A DNA stretch of 64,000 nt from Promethearchaeota archaeon (GTDB taxonomy: Archaea; Asgardarchaeota; Thorarchaeia; Thorarchaeales; Thorarchaeaceae): assembly GCA_014728035.1 (NCBI GenBank), contig WJMJ01000046.1, positions 62,001 through 126,000 of the forward strand, in the 5' to 3' direction. The notes beneath the pieces were generated by a model. That model had not been told where the DNA came from and did no database searches. It worked only from the letters and a program-made list of their open reading frames with translations. A program made the translations under genes and the position numbers. Positions 26,084 through 33,808 of this stretch are shown one piece after another; position 1 is the stretch's first letter, and each line of letters begins with the position of its first letter.

Positions 26084-27331
26084 GTGACTTCAAAGTACGT
26101 CGGACAATCGGAAATCAGTATAGGGACACTTGGACATGTAGACCATGGAAAAACCACACTTGTTCAGAAACTCACAGGAGAATGGACAGATAGACACTCT
26201 GATGAGATTCGAAGAGGAATCTCAATCAGATTAGGCTATGCTTCCACAGTGTTGATGAAATGCAAGAAATGTCCTGAGCCAGAAGCATTCACTACTAAAT
26301 ACCTTGCAAGAAAAACAGATGGAAAATGTCCAAATTGTGATGGTGACCTTGAAGTCATGAGAGAGATTTCTTTTGTCGATAGTCCAGGTCACGAGTCTCT
26401 GATGGCAACCTGTCTTAGTGGTGCCAGTCTAATGGATGGAGCAATCCTAGTAATAGCAGCAAATGAACCATGTCCAATGCCCCAGACTTCAGAACATCTC
26501 CGTGCACTTGAAATCGTAGGTGTTAAGAATCTGATAATTGTTCAAAATAAGATAGAACTTGTCAGTCCAGAAGAGGCAAAAGAGCATTACAAACAGATTC
26601 AAGATTTCGTTAAAGGTACGATTGCAGAAAACGCACCAATTGTCCCATTATCCGCGATTTTTGGAGCGAACATGGATATTCTCATTCAAACCCTTGAAAA
26701 AGTGATACCTACTCCAGAAAGAGATGAGGATGCACAACCAAAGATGTTCATTGCAAGATCATTTGACATCAATAAACCAGGTACTCTTCCTCAGGACTTG
26801 AAAGGTGGAGTAATAGGAGGATCTATTGTTCAAGGAAAGTTGAAGGTGGGAGATGAGATAGAAATAGCCCCAGGATATAGGTCAGATAGAGGATTCATAC
26901 CAATCAGAGCTAAAGTGCTTAGTCTTGTTTCAGGTAGTGGAAACCATCTGGAGGAGGCCTACCCAGGAGGGCTTATTGGTGTTGGAACCGCATTGGATCC
27001 AGCTTCAACACGTGCAGACCGACTTGTGGGAAATGTTGTTGGAAAAGTAGGTAAAATGCCGGAGATCTATGAGGAGCTAATGGTAAAACCGACTCTTATG
27101 CAACGAGTTATCGGGATGGAATCGAAAAAAGAAGTTGACAACCTTCGACTCAATGAACCACTAATGCTTGTTGTGGGAACTGCAGCAACAGTTGGAGTAA
27201 TCACCCGTCTTCATGGCGACGAGATTGAGATGGCCCTTAAACGACCAGTTGCTGGGGAGAAAGGGCAGCGAATTGCAATTGGAAGACGTGTTGAAAACAA
27301 ATGGCGACTCATTGGCTATGCCGAACTTTAA
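26084..27331 (+). CDS. eif2g: Translation initiation factor aIF2 gamma subunit
   Basis: The 415-residue GTPase has all G motifs: GTLGHVDHGKTTLVQ (G1), a switch I region with RRGISIRLGYAS, VDSPGHESLMATC (G3), VQNKIELV (G4) and SAIFGANMD (G5). A zinc knuckle (CKKCPEPEAF and CPNCDGD) lies in the G domain, as in archaeal and eukaryotic eIF2gamma. It brings initiator tRNA to the ribosome. The start is GTG. It lies 80 bp after S6e and 6 bp before the PIN-domain gene. Confidence 0.97.
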   Translation: MTSKYVGQSEISIGTLGHVDHGKTTLVQKLTGEWTDRHSDEIRRGISIRLGYASTVLMKCKKCPEPEAFTTKYLARKTDGKCPNCDGDLEVMREISFVDSPGHESLMATCLSGASLMDGAILVIAANEPCPMPQTSEHLRALEIVGVKNLIIVQNKIELVSPEEAKEHYKQIQDFVKGTIAENAPIVPLSAIFGANMDILIQTLEKVIPTPERDEDAQPKMFIARSFDINKPGTLPQDLKGGVIGGSIVQGKLKVGDEIEIAPGYRSDRGFIPIRAKVLSLVSGSGNHLEEAYPGGLIGVGTALDPASTRADRLVGNVVGKVGKMPEIYEELMVKPTLMQRVIGMESKKEVDNLRLNEPLMLVVGTAATVGVITRLHGDEIEMALKRPVAGEKGQRIAIGRRVENKWRLIGYAEL

Positions 27332-27337
27332 TGTTGC

Positions 27338-27754
27338 GTGAGTGATTTGCCAGTTGTGGTGGTTATTGATACTAACTTCATCACGATTCCCGCACAATTT
27401 GCACTTGACATTTTCCTAGAAACAGAAATTGTTGTAGAAAGAAAAGTGGATTTTCATATTCTTACTTCAGTTATAGAAGAAATAGATCGAAAAATAGCAC
27501 AGGCAAAAAAGATGTCGAAAAAACGAATATTTCGAATCGCTAAGTCACTTGTAGAACAATGCCAAGTAGTTCAAACTGACGCGTTTCTTGAAGGACTCCC
27601 TGTCGATGATCAGCTTATTCAGTATGCAAGGAGGGTTAAAGGAATCATTGCAACCAATGATAGAGAACTCAAACACAAGGCACGAGCACAGGGCATACCA
27701 GTACTTATGTTACGCAGTAGAAAACACTTAATCCTCGAAGGCAATATACTTTAG
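27338..27754 (+). CDS. PIN-domain ribonuclease, Fcf1/Utp24-like (COG1412)
   Basis: A 138-residue PIN domain. Acidic residues of the active site are in VVVIDTNFI, VIEEIDRKIAQ, PVDDQLI and IATNDRELKHKARAQG. Archaeal members of this family are thought to process rRNA, as Fcf1/Utp24 does in eukaryotes. The start is GTG, 6 bp after aIF2-gamma, and the position within the translation cluster is conserved in archaea. It is not a toxin: no antitoxin gene is adjacent. Confidence 0.9.
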   Translation: MSDLPVVVVIDTNFITIPAQFALDIFLETEIVVERKVDFHILTSVIEEIDRKIAQAKKMSKKRIFRIAKSLVEQCQVVQTDAFLEGLPVDDQLIQYARRVKGIIATNDRELKHKARAQGIPVLMLRSRKHLILEGNIL

Positions 27755-27882
27755 GCGATGTCGTAACGTTTTTATGATTCCCAAAATGTTGTGCCGCTGA
27801 GCCGACGAGTTCATACCATTATGCCATCCTCTAGGACGGTATGATTGTTCTACGACAAGTTGTCCATCAGGAGCCTCTAACA

Positions 27883-28485
27883 ATGTATTCAATTGTCACA
27901 GTCAGGGATATAGTTCGAATCCCCCCACGAGAGTTCGGTGAACCCCTAGAAGAAGCAGCTCTTACTCACCTGCGAAAAGCTAGTGAGAATGTCTTAGACC
28001 GAGATATCGGTCTCATGATAGCAGTCATCGATATAGAAGATATTGGTGCTGGTAGACTAATGCCGGGTGACGGTGCAACATATCATTCAGTAGTATATCA
28101 AGTACTGGTGTTTAAACCAGTCCGAGGTGAGCTTGTGGAAGGAAATGTCGTCGAAATAATGGACTTTGGAGCTTTCATCAGAATGGGGCCATTAGATGGT
28201 CTTTGTCACGTAAGTCAAATCTGTGATGACTTCATTACCCAAGATACCAAAGGTAGTGCTTTGCTTGGAAAAGAAACAGGACGTACTCTAACTGAGGGTG
28301 ACCAAGTGAGAGCAAGAATCACATCAATAAGTTTTGAGCCAGGGAATCGGTCTGGGAAACTAGGGTTAACAATGCGTCAACCATACCTAGGAAAGATTGG
28401 ACCGGACATTTCATGGATTGAAGAAGATGTCAAGATTGCCAGAGGCGAGATAGAGAAAGATGGCAAGAAGAAGAAGAAAGAGTAG
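27883..28485 (+). CDS. rpoE1: RNA polymerase subunit RpoE1 (Rpb7 homologue)
   Basis: About 200 residues. The N-terminal Rpb7 domain starts MYSIVTVRDIVRIPPREFG. The S1 domain follows from about residue 83 (VEGNVVEIMDFGAFIRMGPLDG), and a lysine-rich tail closes the protein. With RpoF it forms the polymerase stalk. The ATG at 27883 has GGAG eleven bases upstream (CAGGAGCC), and homology begins exactly there; the frame extends to an ATG at 27841. It lies directly upstream of rpoE2. Confidence 0.96.
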   Translation: MYSIVTVRDIVRIPPREFGEPLEEAALTHLRKASENVLDRDIGLMIAVIDIEDIGAGRLMPGDGATYHSVVYQVLVFKPVRGELVEGNVVEIMDFGAFIRMGPLDGLCHVSQICDDFITQDTKGSALLGKETGRTLTEGDQVRARITSISFEPGNRSGKLGLTMRQPYLGKIGPDISWIEEDVKIARGEIEKDGKKKKKE

Positions 28486-28496
28486 AGGTATTGATT

Positions 28497-28709
28497 ATGG
28501 CAAAAATGAAAGCATGCAGAGACTGTCACTTTCTCACAAATGAAAGCCAATGCCCGAATTGTAAAGGCACGAATCTCTCAACATCCTATACAGGAATTGT
28601 AGTCATATTACCAGCAAGAGACCCACTTGAGGATCCGCGGAAGACCTCTTACGTAGCTTCAAGACTCAATATAGACAAACCCGGAAAATATGCTCTGAAG
28701 GTTAGATAA
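28497..28709 (+). CDS. spt4: RNA polymerase elongation factor RpoE2/Spt4
   Basis: The 70-residue protein has the Spt4 zinc finger: CRDCHFL and CPNCKGT near the N terminus. The strand pattern YTGIVVILPARDP and the KPGKYALKVR end complete the family match. It pairs with Spt5 to keep polymerase processive. The ATG at 28497 follows the rpoE1 stop by 11 bases; a TTG two codons earlier is less likely. Confidence 0.95.
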   Translation: MAKMKACRDCHFLTNESQCPNCKGTNLSTSYTGIVVILPARDPLEDPRKTSYVASRLNIDKPGKYALKVR

Positions 28710-28721
28710 GCGGTCATGGTG

Positions 28722-28774
28722 AAAGCTTTATTAGATAACTTAAGTTCGACTGCCTGACTTGCCTCACGGGCAAG
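28722..28774 (+). promoter_or_regulatory. Promoter and leader hairpin of the S24e gene
   Basis: GCTTTATTAG near 28725-28734 resembles a TATA element placing a transcript start near 28757. There, CTTGCC (28758-28763) pairs with GGCAAG (28769-28774). A hairpin at the extreme 5' end of a ribosomal-protein message could affect stability or translation. Confidence 0.35.
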
Positions 28775-28790
28775 GTAAATACCAAGAGTG

Positions 28791-29087
28791 ATGCCAATGA
28801 AAATAGACATCCTTCAGGAACGAGAAAATAAACCCCTTGCAAGGAAAGAAATTGACTTTGCAGTTGAGCATCTAGGAGGCACCACTCCAAGCAGAGCTGA
28901 TGTCAAATCAAAGCTTGTAGCAAAGTACGATGCTGATTCTGAAACTGTTGTGGTTAAGAAGATGATTACCCACTTTGGTTCTGGAATGACCAAAGGACAG
29001 GCACGTATCTATACTAGCAAGGACCAGATGGAACGAATCGAACTCGACTATGTCAAAAAGAGACACATCGTTAAGGAGAAGAAATAG
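28791..29087 (+). CDS. rps24e: Small ribosomal subunit protein S24e
   Basis: The 98-residue protein matches archaeal S24e: MPMKIDILQERENKPLARKE, then GGTTPSRADVKSKLVAKY, and ITHFGSGMTKGQARIYTS, the most conserved block. The ATG at 28791 is preferred over GTG 28788. It is followed without a gap by S27ae. A small 5' hairpin and TATA-like element precede it, so it may be made both with the cluster and independently. Confidence 0.97.
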   Translation: MPMKIDILQERENKPLARKEIDFAVEHLGGTTPSRADVKSKLVAKYDADSETVVVKKMITHFGSGMTKGQARIYTSKDQMERIELDYVKKRHIVKEKK

Positions 29088-29246
29088 ATGGCACATAAAC
29101 TTTACAAAGTAGATAAAAAGTCTGGAAAAGTCACCTCTGAACGCAGACCTTGTCCTAGATGTGAAAAAGGAACCTATATGGCTGAGCACTTCGACCGTTA
29201 TGCTTGTGGTCGTTGCGGATACACAGAGTTCAAGCGTAAAAAATAA
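29088..29246 (+). CDS. rps27ae: Small ribosomal subunit protein S27ae
   Basis: The 52-residue protein has the S27ae zinc finger, [17 protein letters not shown] followed by [11 protein letters not shown]. In eukaryotes this protein is made as a ubiquitin fusion; here it is free. Its ATG directly follows the S24e stop, the usual archaeal arrangement. Confidence 0.97.
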   Translation: MAHKLYKVDKKSGKVTSERRPCPRCEKGTYMAEHFDRYACGRCGYTEFKRKK

Positions 29247-29300
29247 CCAACACGCACGATTATTGTTATATCTATTCTTCACAGTAGAGATAAGGTCTTA

Positions 29301-29558
29301 TCATTCTCCTACTATGGCCATAACCCATCTGACAAAAAACAGTATACCAATAACAACTGTAAGAAGTATGTCAATTTGAAAAACCCCAGGAAGAACAACC
29401 TCTGCCGATGCTGCTAGCATTAGAGCAAAAGGAAAAGTCACTATGAATGGCAATGTAGCTATAGTCAAAGACACTTCTTCACTTGCTACCATAGAATATA
29501 CTAAGGATAAAATCCATATCGCATAAATTGCGACTAGTACAGCTAACTCGAAAATCAT
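29301..29558 (-). CDS. Small three-helix membrane protein
   Basis: This 85-residue protein is not recognised. It contains three hydrophobic segments (about residues 3-25, 30-53 and 60-82) and almost no soluble parts. The ATG at 29558 is preceded by AAGGAAG at a suitable distance, which supports translation; the frame continues further up to 29600. It is convergent with S27ae and divergent from the initiator tRNA. Confidence 0.5.
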   Translation of the reverse strand: MIFELAVLVAIYAIWILSLVYSMVASEEVSLTIATLPFIVTFPFALMLAASAEVVLPGVFQIDILLTVVIGILFFVRWVMAIVGE

Positions 29559-29678
29559 CAGACTTCCTTCTATCTTTATTCTGTACCGTTCCCTTTTCAA
29601 GTCCTCCTTTTGTCATTTTCATCGCTCACAACATCTCAGCTCATTACCTCATTGAAATAGCAACGACCCAACAAAAAC

Positions 29679-29690
29679 CCTTAAAACTCC
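29679..29690 (+). promoter_or_regulatory. TATA promoter of initiator tRNA
   Basis: CCCTTAAAACTCC ends about 25 bases before the first base of the tRNA, the normal distance for an archaeal TATA box. Confidence 0.55.
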
Positions 29691-29714
29691 ATGAAAGGCT
29701 TTCATAGTAAGCAT

Positions 29715-29823
29715 AGCGGGTTGGGGAAGCCAGGCCTATCCCGCAGGGCTCATAACCCTGAGACCGGTTGTTCGTCGTGTCTTGACTTCCAAGGTGCGGA
29801 CAAAAATCAACCACCCGCTACCA
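29715..29823 (+). tRNA. Initiator tRNA-Met(CAU) with T-loop intron
   Basis: The acceptor AGCGGGT (29715-29721) pairs with ACCCGCT (29813-29819). The A1-U72 pair is typical of archaeal/eukaryotic initiators. The anticodon stem is CAGGG/CCCTG with loop CTCATAA, so the anticodon is CAT. The D loop is long, with GG. The T stem GGTTG/CAACC encloses TTCG plus AAT, interrupted by 30 nt (29775-29804). Removal leaves a 76-base tRNA plus encoded CCA at 29821-29823. The anticodon loop carries no intron, so the only break is in the T loop. Confidence 0.93.
29775..29804 (+). other. T-loop intron of initiator tRNA
   Basis: A 30-nt insertion lies between T-loop positions 57 and 58 (TTCG and AAT). Without excision the TTCGAAT loop cannot form. 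It has the same length as the T-arm intron in tRNA-Trp, suggesting a common class of T-arm introns in this organism. Confidence 0.85.
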
Positions 29824-29829
29824 TTTCTT

Positions 29830-30215
29830 CTAACTATCATTCTTCTCAAACTCATACTTGGCATCCAACATTTCAAGAAGATCGGGTCGTTCAAATGGAG
29901 CAGTCTGATTTGACTAAAGAATTGAATTGGTTTCTTTTCATATTCCTAGAAAGGTTGCCAGACTAACAACAGGATGGTCTCGATCAGGTGAAGTCAGGTC
30001 CTGCTCAAGGCCCACGTCAGCGGCTGCCTCAAGAACTACAATGAATGCGCTAGGCAGCAGTCTTGAGAGGGGAACAATCAAGGTCAGTGTATTATTTTCG
30101 ATATGTTCATGCAAAATGGATTCTGAGAGAGAGCCATTTTGATATGAAAACCGGTATACATGTGTGCCAGGAGTATCAATAAATCTAGCTACTATCAAGA
30201 ACCAAACGGAACTTG
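29830..30215 (-). pseudogene. Possible decayed coding remnant
   Basis: One minus-strand frame reads as plausible protein over about 90 codons (FIDTPGTHVYRFSYQNG, then NTLTLIVPLSRLLPSAFIVVLE and DLTSPDRDHPVVSLATF). It has no good start and is closed by a stop at 29938. The same frame carries on with protein-like composition (ERPDLLEMLDAKYEFEKND) beyond further stops. This looks like the remains of a larger gene, perhaps an exported beta-rich protein. A chance frame remains possible. Confidence 0.28.
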
Positions 30216-30236
30216 GAATTTAGTACAAAATCAATG

Positions 30237-30443
30237 TTAGCTCCTTTGAAATAAACGCCAGATATAGGAACGTATTCGATATCCAATAGGAATAGAAACA
30301 ACATGGGAAGAAGGAATGAACTCACCTTTGGCACGAATCTTGGAAAGTTTTGTATGTCTACGGGCAAGAGATTGTTCCATCATTGATGCAATCACAACAT
30401 CATTATTTTTTGCTGCTAGCTGTTTTCTTGATGTGCCAATCAT
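30237..30443 (-). CDS. Small basic protein, unknown
   Basis: A 68-residue basic frame of unknown function beginning MIGTSRKQLAAKNNDVV. On the minus strand a GTTTATTAG element lies about 25 bases before the ATG, as expected for a leaderless archaeal gene. No family was recognised, and the neighbouring bases look degraded, so this may instead be another remnant. Confidence 0.35.
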   Translation of the reverse strand: MIGTSRKQLAAKNNDVVIASMMEQSLARRHTKLSKIRAKGEFIPSSHVVSIPIGYRIRSYIWRLFQRS

Positions 30444-30483
30444 GTGTAAAGTAAGTAAAAAATCCTAATAAACATTATCAACT

Positions 30484-30894
30484 CTAACACGCTACAAATA
30501 TGTCCTCCTTTGATAAGAGTGAAAGCCAGTTGACGGCTTCAAGATTGAAATCATGCAGACCTCTGCATCGACCAATCCATCTCCAGCAAGGCACACCATC
30601 AATTTGCTCAAGTCTGAAGAGATTAATCATTACACTACTAAATCTAACTTCGATAATAGTTCCTTCAGGAAAGTCGCCTAAACTGGCTGCCTGAAGAGTT
30701 CGCTTTCCAGAGGTTGAGTATTCACCACGTTCAGACAAATAGTACCTAACAATATGATGTGATGAATAATCGTAGAGAATAAGTGCAATATGGGGACGAC
30801 TAATAAAATCCCACCGAAGAGGAATTGCAGGTTTCCGAACTAATACGGATTCACCACATTGTTTGTGGGGAGTATGAACATTCGCAACCACCAT
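30484..30894 (-). CDS. Hypothetical protein
   Basis: The 136-residue protein is not recognised. It is predicted to be soluble and beta-rich (IALILYDYSSHHIVRYYLSE, and GTIIEVRFSSVMINLFRLEQ) with Cys and Trp residues near the end (VPCWRWIGRCRGLHDF). A GAGAGG sits close before the ATG, and a TTATATTATT element lies about 25 bases further up on the minus strand, which together support expression. No link with the neighbouring small frames is clear. Confidence 0.5.
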   Translation of the reverse strand: MVVANVHTPHKQCGESVLVRKPAIPLRWDFISRPHIALILYDYSSHHIVRYYLSERGEYSTSGKRTLQAASLGDFPEGTIIEVRFSSVMINLFRLEQIDGVPCWRWIGRCRGLHDFNLEAVNWLSLLSKEDIFVAC

Positions 30895-31074
30895 AATCCT
30901 CTCTAGATAACATGTTTACTTTGAATAATATAAGGAGAGTCTGTTTCGTTCGCAATTATAATTCCCGCGGTATTCACGACTAAAGGCCGTTTTCCAAGCA
31001 ATACAGTTTTCAATGGATAAATAAAGACAGATATTTCTCAAAAATCAATCGGATTAACATGCTCCAACTAAACA

Positions 31075-31104
31075 AACGGACACAGAGGAAGCTGCGCCCT
31101 CTGT
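31075..31104 (-). terminator. Terminator of the MinD/NifX-like operon
   Basis: ACAGAGG (31098-31104 on the minus strand) pairs with CCTCTGT (31082-31088) around a short G+C-rich loop. T-rich GTCCGTTTGTTTAG follows. It lies just after the stop of the last operon gene. Confidence 0.6.
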
Positions 31105-31113
31105 ATCTGTATT

Positions 31114-31974
31114 TCATATCAATTCCAAAATCGTTTTCCACATATCATTCAAGAGGGAAGATATTGCATGTTGAGGTGCAAACTCTGGAATAGTTTTTGC
31201 ATCAAGCATAGACTTTGTTACAAGGGGGTCGAAAGGAATCATTCCGAGTAGAGAAAGACTATTTTCTTTACAGAAGGATTCAATTCTTGCACTATTTGCT
31301 TCACTCAAGTCAAATTTATTGATGATGACTGCGGAGGGAACATTGAATCGGTCAGCTAATTGAAGCACACGGCTCATATCATGAATCCCAGACATAGTTG
31401 GTTCAGTTACAATAACAGCTAAATCAATAGACCTGATAGTTGCAATAACTGGACAGCCAATCCCAGGGGACCCATCAATGAGTATTGTATCAGACCCATT
31501 TGATTTAGCTAATTCTTCTCCTTGTTTTCTTACCTCTGTAACAAGCAATCCTGAATTTCCCTCACCAGGTAAGAGTTTGGCATGGCTCATGGGACCAAAA
31601 CGAGTTAGAGATTCAAAAAGGTGTCCAGAAACACGATCAACCATTTGTACCGCATGTTCAGGACATACATACTCACACACTGCACACCCTTCACAAGAAA
31701 TAGCATCAATCATAGGAGGATGAGCAGCATCAAAACGACAGCTCTCTTCACATAGACCACATTCTGTACATAGCTCAGAATCTATCTTAGCAACCTTTGA
31801 GCTTTGAAACTCCTCGGTCTTCTTTATTTCTGGTTGGAGAAGAATATGTAAATCTGGAGCATCCACATCGCAATCAGCAAGTATTATGTTTTCGGCTAAA
31901 GAGGCAAATGCTGCAACAACAGAAGTCTTACCAGTTCCACCTTTTCCACTTATTACCGCAATCTCACAAACCAT
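31114..31974 (-). CDS. MinD-type ATPase with inserted 2[4Fe-4S] ferredoxin domain, copy 2
   Basis: A 286-residue P-loop ATPase of the COG1149 class. The deviant Walker A is ISGKGGTGKTSVVAAFA at the N terminus, and switch II ILIDGSPGIGCP. Residues about 60-105 hold an inserted ferredoxin domain (CTECGLCEESCRF, and CEGCAVCEYVCPE). Relatives are thought to build or insert iron-sulfur or metal clusters. It is tandem with a paralog (1 bp gap) and follows two NifX-like proteins. All four genes run in one direction and end in a terminator, indicating one metal-cofactor operon. The client protein is unknown. Confidence 0.9.
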   Translation of the reverse strand: MVCEIAVISGKGGTGKTSVVAAFASLAENIILADCDVDAPDLHILLQPEIKKTEEFQSSKVAKIDSELCTECGLCEESCRFDAAHPPMIDAISCEGCAVCEYVCPEHAVQMVDRVSGHLFESLTRFGPMSHAKLLPGEGNSGLLVTEVRKQGEELAKSNGSDTILIDGSPGIGCPVIATIRSIDLAVIVTEPTMSGIHDMSRVLQLADRFNVPSAVIINKFDLSEANSARIESFCKENSLSLLGMIPFDPLVTKSMLDAKTIPEFAPQHAISSLLNDMWKTILELI

Positions 31975-32805
31975 TTAGATACTCTCCTGAATAGATTTGA
32001 TAAGTTCTCGAAATAGCTTGCGATACTCTGGCATTTCTTTGACAAAAGGTACACCATTGGAATATAACTCAGCAATCCTTCGATCAAACGGGATTTCAAG
32101 AAGCAAAGGAATATCGTGTTCTGCACAGTAATCTTTGACCGAATCATCTCCAATTCCAGCACGATTAATTACAACTCCATGAGGAATCCCCAATCCTCTA
32201 ACTACATCCACCGCCATAGAGAGGTCATGAAGTCCAAATGGGGTTGGTTCGGTAACGAGTAATACATAGTCACTACCATGAATAGTCTCTATGACGGGGC
32301 ATGCAGTGCCAGGAGGAGAATCAAGGAGATTTAATTCACCAGATACAATTCTAGTTTTGACTGCTTTGATAATAGGAGTAGCTATCGGTTCTCCTATTGT
32401 TAACTCTCCATACGTAATCCTAAGCTGTTCATAATCGGATGTGTACACTAGACCAACTTCGCGGTCTTCTTCGTGAATTGCCTTCTCGGGGCATACTATA
32501 GAGCAACCCCCACATGAATGGCAAATTTCTGGATATACTATTGTCTTCGTTCTGCCCACAAGAATAGCATTGAATTGGCAGAAAGATCCACACTTGCCAC
32601 ATAATGTACATTTTTCTTGATCAACTATTGGAGTAGGTAAATAGACAGAACTAGACTCAGCTTCATCGATGGGGAGTAGAGCAGGAACATTGGGTTCTTC
32701 AACGTCACAATCGAGAAGGTTTGCCTTTTCCACTGACAAAGCCAGATTAACGGCAACAGTAGTTTTACCAGTTCCACCTTTTCCAGATGCTATTGATACT
32801 ATCAT
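31975..32805 (-). CDS. MinD-type ATPase with inserted 2[4Fe-4S] ferredoxin domain, copy 1
   Basis: The 276-residue protein has Walker A IASGKGGTGKTTVAVNLA, switch II LLDSPPGTACPVIET, and a ferredoxin insertion with CTLCGKCGSFCQF and CHSCGGCSIVCPE. It differs from its downstream paralog in sequence but has the same layout. Two such ATPases side by side may form a heterodimer that hands over clusters. The start ATG is close behind the NifX-like gene. Confidence 0.9.
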   Translation of the reverse strand: MIVSIASGKGGTGKTTVAVNLALSVEKANLLDCDVEEPNVPALLPIDEAESSSVYLPTPIVDQEKCTLCGKCGSFCQFNAILVGRTKTIVYPEICHSCGGCSIVCPEKAIHEEDREVGLVYTSDYEQLRITYGELTIGEPIATPIIKAVKTRIVSGELNLLDSPPGTACPVIETIHGSDYVLLVTEPTPFGLHDLSMAVDVVRGLGIPHGVVINRAGIGDDSVKDYCAEHDIPLLLEIPFDRRIAELYSNGVPFVKEMPEYRKLFRELIKSIQESI

Positions 32806-32827
32806 AAGATTTCACTCAACATCTATA

Positions 32828-33196
32828 TCATCTATGATGAGCATCTTGACATCCTTCAGTAAGCTCATCAAGACTGCCACTAATATATGAAGACAATACG
32901 GATCGTAGATCTGGACTGTCTGCCTTGTAGACAGGAATTCCCGCTGATGAGAATCCACGCAATCCACGAGGACCCATACCACTCACAATAAGTACTGTAG
33001 GTTTGTATCTGAGTACATTATCATGTGCATGGCCTCTGCCTCCATGATGTTCACCCTGATTGGGAGAAGTCTCCTTATTTTTAACTTGAAAATCATCGTC
33101 AATGTCTATAATGGTGAAAAATGGAGCTCTTCCAAAATGAGCAGCTACTCTAGTGCCCTCAGAATCCTCAGTGGGAATCAAAATACGCCTTGACAC
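32828..33196 (-). CDS. NifX/NafY-like metal-cluster-binding protein, His-rich
   Basis: The 122-residue protein belongs to the dinitrogenase iron-molybdenum cofactor (MTH1175) family. It shows RILIPTEDSEGTRVAAHFGRAPFF, a His/Gly-rich loop GEHHGGRGHAHDN, VLIVSGMGPRGLRGFSSAGI, and a His-rich end CQDAHHR. The histidines suggest metal binding. The GTG start at 33196 is chosen since GGAGG precedes it and homology begins there; the longer frame to 33262 overlaps the previous gene and encodes nothing family-like. No nitrogenase genes are present, so it probably serves another iron-sulfur system. Confidence 0.85.
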   Translation of the reverse strand: MSRRILIPTEDSEGTRVAAHFGRAPFFTIIDIDDDFQVKNKETSPNQGEHHGGRGHAHDNVLRYKPTVLIVSGMGPRGLRGFSSAGIPVYKADSPDLRSVLSSYISGSLDELTEGCQDAHHR

Positions 33197-33197
33197 A

Positions 33198-33614
33198 CTA
33201 TCTTCCTCCACCTCTACCCCCACCACGGCCTCGGCCTCCACCACGACCCCGCCCCATTCCACGATGAGCAGGACCAGGTGCTGTGATCTCAGATAACCTG
33301 TTCTCTTTGTAAGCTTGAACAGCTTCTCGAACTGTACCAGAGGGAACTGAAAAAATTTTCATTCCTGATGCAGATAAAGCACCATGTGCATTTGGCCCCA
33401 CACTTCCAGTAATTACGACTTCTACACCTTTATTGACAACAGTCTGTGCTGCTTGAATTCCTGCACCACTAGCTGCAGTTACACCTTGATTCGAAATTGC
33501 TTCAAATTCCAAATTTTCAGAATCGACTATTAAGAAGGCATTACAACGACCAAAGCGAGGATCAACCATTGCATCAAGATCTGTTCCGGAGGAGGAAATG
33601 CATATTTTTACCAT
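33198..33614 (-). CDS. NifX-like metal-cluster protein with Gly/Arg-rich tail
   Basis: The 138-residue protein of the same family opens MVKICISSSGTDLDAMVDPRFGR in its first 25 residues. It has VVITGSVGPNAHGALSASGM in its middle. The last 25 residues are almost only Gly and Arg with one Met (GMGRGRGGGRGRGGGRGGGR). Family members often carry Gly/Met/His-rich tails, but such a pure RGG-like tail is less usual and might bind nucleic acid or help assembly. It is the first gene of the four-gene operon. The stop TAG lies inside the ribosome-binding site of the next gene. Confidence 0.85.
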   Translation of the reverse strand: MVKICISSSGTDLDAMVDPRFGRCNAFLIVDSENLEFEAISNQGVTAASGAGIQAAQTVVNKGVEVVITGSVGPNAHGALSASGMKIFSVPSGTVREAVQAYKENRLSEITAPGPAHRGMGRGRGGGRGRGGGRGGGR

Positions 33615-33808
33615 GACAATCATCTCAAATGAATTATAATCACTAACTAAAATGAATCAATATTCATTAAAAAGAGTTTGGCTGTGACCACCACACAGCG
33701 AGGATCAAACTAGAAAATCAAGCATCGTAACGGACTAGACAGGTATTGAGGTTGATTTATTTTTATGAAGACATTCAAGATAGTATAGATTATTCAGGAG
33801 AAAGCAAA

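Noticed and set aside
27338..27754. PIN-domain protein as a VapC-type toxin
   Set aside because: It belongs to the Fcf1-like group, sits in the translation cluster and has no antitoxin next to it.
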